A DNA stretch of 51,706 bases from Verrucomicrobia bacterium UBA4286 (GTDB taxonomy: Bacteria > Verrucomicrobiota > Kiritimatiellia > RFP12 > UBA1067): NCBI GenBank assembly GCA_002395905.1, contig DGVK01000198.1, forward strand, positions 1 to 51,706, in the 5' to 3' direction. The first letter of the stretch is position 1. Each line of letters opens with the position of its first letter. Below the pieces are notes generated by a model that was given only the letters and a program-made list of their open reading frames with translations, did not search any database and was not told where the DNA came from. The translations under genes and the position numbers were made by a program. Positions 9,822 through 16,894 of the stretch are shown piece by piece.

Positions 9822-11453
9822 ATGGCAAAGAAATTCCTGACTCTAGACATAGGCGCGGCGACTGTCGCCCTTGCCGAGTACGAGAGCGGCGCGAAAGGCG
9901 CGCTGACGCTCCTCAACTACGGCACGGCCCAGCTTTCCGCGCCGCTCGACTCGGGCGATCCGGCGACGATTCTCGTGCCGGCGCTTATGGACATAGTCCG
10001 CGAGAAGGGCATCCGTCCCGGTCCTGTGGCGATTTCGCTTTCGGGGCAGATGGTGTTCCCTCGCTTCACCGCGATACCGGCCGCCGGCGGGCCGGACAGG
10101 TTCGAGCAGATGGTTCGCTACGAGATCGAGCAGAATGTGCCGTTCCCGATAGACGAGATGGTGTGCGACAGGCAGATCCTGGGCGACACCGAGAACGGCG
10201 ACAAGGCTGTGATGATTGTCGCGGCGAAGATCGAGCAGGTTGAGGCCATAACAGACGCCGTCGCCTCGGCGGGATTCCGTCCCGAGCTGGTCGACGTGGC
10301 GCCGCTGGCTTTCACCAATGCCGTGAGGGCTTCGACCGGCGGCGACACGAGCTGCGCGATACTGCTTGACATAGGAGCCAAGACCACGTCGCTTGTAATA
10401 GTGGAGGACGACAAGGTCTACAACCGGTCGATCCCGATCGGCGGCAAGAACATCACGCGCGATATCTCGCAGGCGCTGGGCTGCACGGCCGAGGAGGCCG
10501 AGGCTCTCAAGATCGAGAAGGGATACGTCTCTCTCGGCGGTGTCGTCGAGGATGAAGACGAGGTTGCCGACCGCATATCGAAGGTATGCCGCGCGATCAT
10601 GACCCGTCTTCAGGCCGAGATATCGAGGTCGGTCAATTTCTACCGCAGCCAGCAGGGCGGCGGCGCGCCGGTGAAACTATACTTGACCGGCGGAACGGCT
10701 CTTCTGCCGCAGGTCGACCAGTTTTTCTCGGAGGCTCTCGGCATCGAAGTCGAATTCTTCAATCCGTTCGACTTCATAGGAGTCGGTTCGGCCGTGGACC
10801 AGGAGGCGCTCGGGTCCGACGGCGCTCTTCTCGCGCCGACGGCGGGTCTTGCGCTTCACATGACCGGCGCGTCGCGCTTTGCTATAAACCTTATACCTCC
10901 GTCGATCCTCGCAGCTCGCGCCGAGCGCGCGAAAATACCTGTTGTCGCCGCCGCATCGGCGCTTTTTGTCGCCGCGCTCGCGCTCGTTTTCGTCGGCATC
11001 GGCCGTCAGTCCGAAGTCCTTGAAGCGCAGTATGACGGCGTCGAGGCCAAGGTGAACGTGCTGAAGGGCTTCGAGACGAAGCTCAAGGCCGCAGAGAAAG
11101 GTGTTGAGGAGGCGCAGGCCTCCGCCGATGCGATAAAGGACCTTCTTGCGCGCAGGTATGCAGCTTCGGCCCGCTTGAGCGCCGTGCGCGGAGCCTTGGG
11201 ACAGGGCATGTGGATCGAGAAGTGGGAGCCGGGCCGCGTCACCATGCGGGGATGGAAGGACAATCTCGACGTGATGACCGCCATACATGCAGAGCAGCAC
11301 AACGGCAAAAAGCAGACGGCGTCTGAAATAGTCGTTGCGAAGCTCAAGGCGAACATCGCGGTCGTTCCCGAATCGGTTCGCATAGCCGATATGACCGCGC
11401 TCGGCAAAGATGCCGCGCTCGAGCAGTTCACAGTGGAGGTTAAGTTCAAATGA
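9822..11453 (+). CDS. PilM-like actin-fold ATPase fused to PilN-like membrane segment (Amuc_1101-like)
   Basis: The 543-residue protein is longer than classical PilM (~350). Residues 1 to about 345 form an actin/FtsA-like fold: FLTLDIGAATVALAEY (phosphate 1), MVRYEIEQNVPFPIDEMV (typical of PilM), ILLDIGAKTTSLVIV (phosphate 2) and LYLTGGTALLP (adenosine motif). A single membrane helix follows at about 372-393, then a coiled coil at about 395-450 and a small C-terminal domain (MWIEKWEPGRVTMRGW) resembling PilN. The inferred role is the cytoplasmic and inner-membrane part of a pilus alignment complex. It overlaps the next gene by 4 bases (ATGA), so the two are probably translationally coupled. 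Confidence 0.82.
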   Translation: MAKKFLTLDIGAATVALAEYESGAKGALTLLNYGTAQLSAPLDSGDPATILVPALMDIVREKGIRPGPVAISLSGQMVFPRFTAIPAAGGPDRFEQMVRYEIEQNVPFPIDEMVCDRQILGDTENGDKAVMIVAAKIEQVEAITDAVASAGFRPELVDVAPLAFTNAVRASTGGDTSCAILLDIGAKTTSLVIVEDDKVYNRSIPIGGKNITRDISQALGCTAEEAEALKIEKGYVSLGGVVEDEDEVADRISKVCRAIMTRLQAEISRSVNFYRSQQGGGAPVKLYLTGGTALLPQVDQFFSEALGIEVEFFNPFDFIGVGSAVDQEALGSDGALLAPTAGLALHMTGASRFAINLIPPSILAARAERAKIPVVAAASALFVAALALVFVGIGRQSEVLEAQYDGVEAKVNVLKGFETKLKAAEKGVEEAQASADAIKDLLARRYAASARLSAVRGALGQGMWIEKWEPGRVTMRGWKDNLDVMTAIHAEQHNGKKQTASEIVVAKLKANIAVVPESVRIADMTALGKDAALEQFTVEVKFK

Positions 11454-12460
11454 ACAAGTCGAAGATCATACTGGCTTCGGTAGGCGGCGTTGCGCTTACG
11501 GCGTCGCTCGTGCTCGCCTATCTGATATGGAGCGCGATGGCCGACAAGAGCGAGAGGGCGGCCGACCTTGACGGTGCCATCGCAACTGCCGACAGGCTTA
11601 CAAGGCTTCCCGTGTATCCCGGGCCGGACGGAATAAAGGCCTACAACGCGAATGCCGAGACCTACAAGACATGGCGCGAAGACGCCGTAAAGATCGCTTC
11701 GGCCGGCGACATGGCTTTCGAATCTACGACGCCGCCGGCGTTCAAGGCGTTTCTTGTCGATGACGCGCGCAGGCTTTCGGCTCTGCCGGGAGCAGTCGAC
11801 GGGAGGCTGGTCAAAGAGGATTTTCCGTTCGGCTTTAAAGACTACATAACCGGCGGCGTCTTGCCGGCCCAGGCCGATCTTGCGCGTCTGCAGCGGGAGT
11901 GGTATGATGTGTCGACCGTGATCGAGGCGCTTGCAAAGTGCGGCGTGAGCGAGGTTGTCGACGTGACCATCAAGCCGCCGACCCCGGTCCAGCCCGAGCA
12001 GACGGCCAAGAGCAGTAAAAAGAACAAAGGCAAGAAGCCCACCAAGGTGGAAAACAAGGATCAAGATCCGGTCGTGACGTGCTTCACTGTCGACTTCCGC
12101 ACGCGTCCGGCAGGACTTGTCAACGCCATCAACGAGTTCATCACGTCTTCGCGCTTTGTCGTAGTGGACGATTTCTCTTTCACGCGCGAAAAGGACGATA
12201 TCGCCGAGGCCATCGGCGGCGACGGCAAGAAGCAGCAGGAGTCGCAGCCTCGCGGCCGCCGCGGCCGCCGCGGCCGTGCGGCCGAGGAGGAAGAGACTCC
12301 CAGGCCCGAGGTCGAGAAGGGACAGAGCGTGGTGACCGATCCCATGACAGCGTCTCTTTTAAGAGTGTCCATGACATTCTCGGTGTATGATTTCCGTTCG
12401 CTTGAGGGCGGCGCGGCGGAAGCCGGCGCAGACGCGGAGAAATCGGAGGAAGCGAAATGA
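11450..12460 (+). CDS. PilO-like inner-membrane alignment protein, Amuc_1100-like
   Basis: A 336-residue protein with a short cytoplasmic tail (MNKSK), one membrane helix at about residues 5-27 (VGGVALTASLVLAYLIWSAM) and a large periplasmic part. The topology and the position between the PilM-like and Amuc_1099-like genes match Amuc_1100 of Akkermansia, a PilN/PilO-type protein reported to stimulate host TLR2. Two charged low-complexity stretches stand out: a Lys-rich one near residues 185-203 (KSSKKNKGKKPTK) and an Arg-Gly-rich one near 267-276 (RGRRGRRGR) followed by acidic residues. Both look like disordered insertions. Four-base overlaps at each end show tight coupling. Any shared immunological activity is speculation. 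Confidence 0.68.
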   Translation: MNKSKIILASVGGVALTASLVLAYLIWSAMADKSERAADLDGAIATADRLTRLPVYPGPDGIKAYNANAETYKTWREDAVKIASAGDMAFESTTPPAFKAFLVDDARRLSALPGAVDGRLVKEDFPFGFKDYITGGVLPAQADLARLQREWYDVSTVIEALAKCGVSEVVDVTIKPPTPVQPEQTAKSSKKNKGKKPTKVENKDQDPVVTCFTVDFRTRPAGLVNAINEFITSSRFVVVDDFSFTREKDDIAEAIGGDGKKQQESQPRGRRGRRGRAAEEEETPRPEVEKGQSVVTDPMTASLLRVSMTFSVYDFRSLEGGAAEAGADAEKSEEAK

Positions 12461-13569
12461 GTTCACGCATTGGAGGAAATTTCTTTACGGCCCACTACGA
12501 CTGGATCGTTGCGGGGGTCGCGGTGGTGGCGTTTGCCTGCGCCGTGGTGTTTTTCACGGGCGCGCTTGAGGAGGACGCCGACGCGCAGACCGCGGCGGCC
12601 GTTCGCAGGATAGAGTCGCGCAAGCCCGATGGAAGCGGCGTGAAGCCTGCCGACATGGAGTGGTATGCGCGGATCACCAAGCTTGCCAAGGCGCCGCTCA
12701 CCATGAATCCCGTCAATGAAAAAGGCGGCAGTTTCCTCGCGAGCGACCGTCGCGTGTTCTGCGTAAAGCAGGAATGCCGCGCTCCGATTCCGCCGGCGAC
12801 GAAGATCTGTCCGTACTGCAACGAACCCCAGCCCGAGGAGCAGGCGCCGGTCGCGGTGCTCGACGCCGACGGTGACGGCCTGCCGGACGAGTGGGAGCGC
12901 AAGTACGGTTTGTCGCCGAGCGATGCTGGCGACGCCGACGCGGACGCCGACGGCGACGGCTTCACGAACGCCGAGGAATTTGCGGCGGGTACGAATCCGA
13001 CAGATCGCAACGATCACCCGGACTATCTCGATTCCATCAAGATCGCGCTTCCTCTCAAGGAGACGGTGCTGCCTTTCTTCCTGCAGTCGTATCAGAAGAG
13101 TCCAGCCGGGATGAGGCTCGACCTCTTCGACCCGAAGAAGCGCAACGACTACGGAACGCTCGGAAAGTCGTACCTCACGCTCGTCGGCCAGGACGTCGGC
13201 GACACTGGCTTCACGGTCAAGAGCTTCGAGAAGAAGGAGAAGCGCGTCAAGGTCGCCGGCGGCGGCGGCGCGGTGAAATCGGTGGACGTCTCGTACGCAG
13301 TCATAGTTCGCAAGAGCGACGGCAAGGAAATAAGGCTGTCGATCACCGCGCAAGGAAAGCCCAGACGTGTGCCGATCGACGTGCAGGCCCGGCTGCTGTA
13401 CGAGCGCGGCGAGACGAAGGAGTTCCTGGTGGTGCCGGGCGATACGATCGACCTAAATGGAACGAAGTATTCAATCAAGGCGATCAACCGCCTGTCCAAT
13501 GGCGCGTCGGTGACATTCGAGCACTCTACGCTCGGAACGACGCGGACACTTCAAGCACTTGAATCGTAA
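12457..13569 (+). CDS. Pilus-system periplasmic protein with Cys4 ribbon and calcium loops, Amuc_1099-like
   Basis: A 370-residue protein with one N-terminal membrane helix (about 16-36) and a periplasmic remainder. Cys102, Cys107, Cys118 and Cys121 form a zinc-ribbon-like cluster (FCVKQEC, then CPYC). Residues about 136-188 hold two calcium-type loops (DADGDGLPDEWE and DADADGDGFTNAEEF) of the thrombospondin type 3 kind. The C-terminal half is beta-rich, with repeated small-barrel signatures (FLVVPGDTIDLNGTKYSI) like PilP-type domains. It could be the pilot or connector between the inner-membrane PilM/N/O complex and the secretin, as PilP is in type IV pili. The assignment rests on cluster position and these features. 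Confidence 0.65.
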   Translation: MSSRIGGNFFTAHYDWIVAGVAVVAFACAVVFFTGALEEDADAQTAAAVRRIESRKPDGSGVKPADMEWYARITKLAKAPLTMNPVNEKGGSFLASDRRVFCVKQECRAPIPPATKICPYCNEPQPEEQAPVAVLDADGDGLPDEWERKYGLSPSDAGDADADADGDGFTNAEEFAAGTNPTDRNDHPDYLDSIKIALPLKETVLPFFLQSYQKSPAGMRLDLFDPKKRNDYGTLGKSYLTLVGQDVGDTGFTVKSFEKKEKRVKVAGGGGAVKSVDVSYAVIVRKSDGKEIRLSITAQGKPRRVPIDVQARLLYERGETKEFLVVPGDTIDLNGTKYSIKAINRLSNGASVTFEHSTLGTTRTLQALES

Positions 13570-13587
13570 CCAAAATTAGAGTATAAT
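13559..13587 (+). promoter_or_regulatory. Promoter of the secretin gene
   Basis: TTGAAT (13559-13564) and TATAAT (13582-13587) are separated by 17 bases, the best -35/-10 pair in the window. It begins within the last codons of the upstream gene and leaves a leader of about 30 bases containing AAGGAG (13605-13610). The secretin can therefore be transcribed independently of the four genes before it. Confidence 0.65.
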
Positions 13588-13622
13588 ACACTCAGACTTT
13601 GAACAAGGAGCATGAGATCGTT

Positions 13623-16600
13623 ATGACGAATCTGAAAAAAACCGCCGCCGTCAGCGTGGCCGCTGCCGTCATTGCCTGCGTACCGTTTGCGTTCGCACAA
13701 GACGACCTGGATGACTTGCTGAAAGATCTCGAAAGCGATCTTGCAGCCGAAACCGCCCCGGCGGAGGCCGTCGCGCCTGCGACAGTTGAAGAGCCTGTCG
13801 CCGAGGAACCAACGGCTGAGGAGCCTGTCGCTGAAGAGCCTGCCGCCGTGGAGCCAGTCGCCGACGAACCTGCACAGGAAGAACCCGCTGCCGAAGAACC
13901 CGCGGTCGAGGAACCTGCGCAGGAAGAACCTGCGGTCGAGGAGCCTGCAACGGAAGAGCCTGCTGTCGTCGCGCCTGCCGCTGAAGAACCGGTTGCGGTT
14001 GAACCGGCTGCCGAGGAGCCTGCCGTCGAAGAGCCTGCTGCGGCCGAACCCGAGCCTGCAGTTGTTGATGCAGGCCCTGTGGCTGTCGCGCCTGTTCCTG
14101 CGCCTGCGGCTGCGCCTGTCGATCCCGACGCCGAGCTTCTGGACAATCTGCGCACTACGGAGCGTCTGCGCCGCGAAGCATATGATGAACAGGCAAAGCG
14201 TGAAATCGTTGCTGCCCGCAAGAGCATGTCCGAGGGCGCTTATGATGACGCCACGCGCGCCTATGGCAATGCGCTCAAGCTTCTCAATGACAGTCCGGCG
14301 ACCAAGGATCTCCGCCGCGAGTGCGAGCAGGGTATTGCCGAGGGGCAGTACCGCCAGGCTCTCGAGGAGGAGCGTCTCGGGCGGCGCGAGAATGCCGTTG
14401 AGATGATGGAGAAAGCCAAGGCCCTGCGTCATCCCAAGGCCCGTCGCCAGCTTGAGGCCTGGAACAAGACGACCGACCCGAACGCCAACAAGACGGCGAT
14501 CTCCGATGTCCGCCACCGCCGTAACGATGCGGACTACAAGGCGCAGCGCGAGAAGAACCGCCGCCACCTGAGGCGCGCGCGCCAGCTCCTGTCGGTAAGG
14601 GATATCGACAAGGCTCTTGACGAGTGCGAGCTCGTGCTTGTGAACGACCCCTACAACCAGGAAGCGATTCGTCTAAGGGGCGCAATCCAGAAGAAGCGCG
14701 CGTTGATTCTCAATCAAGAGTTCAATGTGACGCGCGACGCCATGATCGCCGATGTCGACAAGGCGTGGCGGCCGGTGTATGCGCCAAACGCGCGCCAGCT
14801 CGAGGAGTCGGCTTCGTCTACGCTCAAGCGCTCGGTCGGCGACGATCCCGAGCGTTCGGTGGAACAGTCTATCATCCAGCGCATGAAGGAGATCGTCCTT
14901 CCCACGATTTCGTTCAAGCCGCCGGCGACGATTATTCAGGCGATTGAAACATTCCGCACCTATTCAAAGGACTTCGACCGCCCCGACATTCCGCTTGAAG
15001 AGCGCGGTTTCAACTTTGTCGTGAAGATGCCCGACGCGCTTCTTTCCAAAACATCGGAGCAGAGCGCCGACGACTCCGACGATTTCTCGTCGACCGGCGA
15101 CGAGACCGATTCCAGCCAGGCGGGAGTGCCTATAATACCGATGATCACGGCCAACGCCATCAGCTTCTACGACGCGCTCAAGCTTGTGTGCGATTCGGTC
15201 GACTACAAGTTCCAGGTAAAGGGGCCTGTCGTAATGGTCATGCACAAGGATCAGGCGATCGACGAGATGATCACGCGCCAGTATCCTGTAATGGCCGCCT
15301 TCATGGAGAAGATGGATACCGTCTCCAACGATGTAAAGGAGATGGGGCTCGGCTTCGGCGGCGGCAGGTCCAACAGTCGCGGCGGCGACAGCGAGGAGGA
15401 GAACAAGGAGCAGGATTGGAAGGGCGTCTTCTCGGCTCTTGGTGTCCAGTGGCCCGAAGGCAGCACGATCTTCTATATGAAGGCGACGGGCAAGCTGTAT
15501 GTCAAGAATACAGAGGAAAACCTTGCCGAACTTGAAAAGGCGCTTATCGCGCTCAACGCCGAACAGAAGCTTATCGAGATCGAGGCGCGCTTTGTCGAGG
15601 TTAGCCAGCAAGACCTCAACTCCCTCGGCTTTGAGTGGATACTGAACAGCAACTACACCCTCGGCAGCGGCGGCTGGCTCGGTCGCAAGCTCGGCATGAA
15701 GAAGGGCGGTTGGGGCGAAGGCTATAAAGCGCAGACGCAGCCGATTCCGGTCAAAAACGCAGATGGTACTATTAGTAGTGTTGACACCACAACCTATACT
15801 GGCGACGGCAACACCTCGTGGCGCAAGACCGGGCTTGTCAACGGCACGCCTACGCGTCTTAACAGCGGTATTGCGGGTATTAACTCGATGGGCGGCGAGA
15901 ACGCCACGTTCGGCGACGTGAACCGCTATCTCTCGCGCACGGGCAATGCCGTTTCGGGGCAGGACCAGTCGTCCAACGACCAGTTCATGAAGGTGAACGC
16001 GTTCCTCGGCTCGGCCGATCTCTCGATGATTCTCCATATGCTTTCGCAGCGCACCGACACGGATCTCCTTTCCGCGCCGAAGGTGCTCACGCGCCCGGGT
16101 GAGAACGCGGTCATCAAGGTCGTCACCGAGTACATCTACCCGACAGACTACAATGTGCAGCTGCAGTCCAGCTCGTCCTCGGGATCCAGTTCGAACGGCG
16201 GCAGCCAGTCGGCGATTCTTGCCGTGGTCGAGCCGGAGCAGTTCGAAACGCGCGAAGTCGGCGTAATCCTCGATGTAACCCCGACGCTCACGGATGACGG
16301 CAACTTGATCGACCTCAAGCTTGATACGAAGGTCGTCGACGAGCCTACATGGAAGAACTACGGTATGAAGATTCCGTATTCCGGCAACAGTTCGTCGCTG
16401 CAGAGCTTCGAGGGTATCGGCGAAATCTTCTCGTCGCTGGCTGAGTTGATCACTGATGTCGGTGGTGAGCTTACGACCAGCACGCGCCAGATGATTGTCG
16501 ACAACGCTACAAGTTCTGCAATCAGCGCCATGGATTCTCTCTCTGCAACAGGTGAAAAGAACATGACCTATTACGAGGCGCCTATGGAGCAGCCGTTCTT

Positions 16601-16892
16601 CCACGTTCGCTCGATTGTTTCCTCCGTCTCGATCAATCCCGGGTCGACGATTGTCATGGGCGGTCTTATAACCGAGAGCCGTCAGGCTATGGACGACAAG
16701 GTTCCGTTCCTCGGCGATCTGCCTTTCGTCGGCAGGCTCTTCCGCAGCCATGCAGAGCAGACGATCAAGAAGAATCTCCTCATCTTCGTGACGAGCCGTC
16801 TTCTCGACGTCCGCGGCCGCGAGGTCGCGGCCGGCAGTCCCAACGATGGAGAAACGGGCGTCAAGTCAGCGCCTGAGGCTTCGGCGAATTGA
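13623..16892 (+). CDS. Outer-membrane secretin with long Pro-Ala-Glu stalk (Amuc_1098/PilQ-like)
   Basis: A 1089-residue outer-membrane channel. ATG 13623 is preferred because it starts a signal peptide (MTNLKKTAAVSV, then ACVPFAFAQ) and follows the AAGGAG and promoter. A TTG at 13599 lies in the leader. Residues about 43-170 are a repetitive EEPA/EEPV-rich stretch, probably extended and able to cross peptidoglycan. Residues about 195-340 are charged and helical, TPR-like. An N-type ring-building domain near 645 (KLIEIEARFVEVSQQDL) precedes the secretin core. That core has LLSAPKVLTRPGENAVIKV, GVILDVTPTLTDDGNLIDL and the diagnostic VPFLGDLPFVGRLFRS near residue 1030, with FVTSRLLD close to the end. 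A Ser/Gly-rich loop lies near 845-860. It is the exit pore for the pilus or secretion machine built from the neighbouring genes. Confidence 0.92.
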   Translation: MTNLKKTAAVSVAAAVIACVPFAFAQDDLDDLLKDLESDLAAETAPAEAVAPATVEEPVAEEPTAEEPVAEEPAAVEPVADEPAQEEPAAEEPAVEEPAQEEPAVEEPATEEPAVVAPAAEEPVAVEPAAEEPAVEEPAAAEPEPAVVDAGPVAVAPVPAPAAAPVDPDAELLDNLRTTERLRREAYDEQAKREIVAARKSMSEGAYDDATRAYGNALKLLNDSPATKDLRRECEQGIAEGQYRQALEEERLGRRENAVEMMEKAKALRHPKARRQLEAWNKTTDPNANKTAISDVRHRRNDADYKAQREKNRRHLRRARQLLSVRDIDKALDECELVLVNDPYNQEAIRLRGAIQKKRALILNQEFNVTRDAMIADVDKAWRPVYAPNARQLEESASSTLKRSVGDDPERSVEQSIIQRMKEIVLPTISFKPPATIIQAIETFRTYSKDFDRPDIPLEERGFNFVVKMPDALLSKTSEQSADDSDDFSSTGDETDSSQAGVPIIPMITANAISFYDALKLVCDSVDYKFQVKGPVVMVMHKDQAIDEMITRQYPVMAAFMEKMDTVSNDVKEMGLGFGGGRSNSRGGDSEEENKEQDWKGVFSALGVQWPEGSTIFYMKATGKLYVKNTEENLAELEKALIALNAEQKLIEIEARFVEVSQQDLNSLGFEWILNSNYTLGSGGWLGRKLGMKKGGWGEGYKAQTQPIPVKNADGTISSVDTTTYTGDGNTSWRKTGLVNGTPTRLNSGIAGINSMGGENATFGDVNRYLSRTGNAVSGQDQSSNDQFMKVNAFLGSADLSMILHMLSQRTDTDLLSAPKVLTRPGENAVIKVVTEYIYPTDYNVQLQSSSSSGSSSNGGSQSAILAVVEPEQFETREVGVILDVTPTLTDDGNLIDLKLDTKVVDEPTWKNYGMKIPYSGNSSSLQSFEGIGEIFSSLAELITDVGGELTTSTRQMIVDNATSSAISAMDSLSATGEKNMTYYEAPMEQPFFHVRSIVSSVSINPGSTIVMGGLITESRQAMDDKVPFLGDLPFVGRLFRSHAEQTIKKNLLIFVTSRLLDVRGREVAAGSPNDGETGVKSAPEASAN

Positions 16893-16894
16893 CG

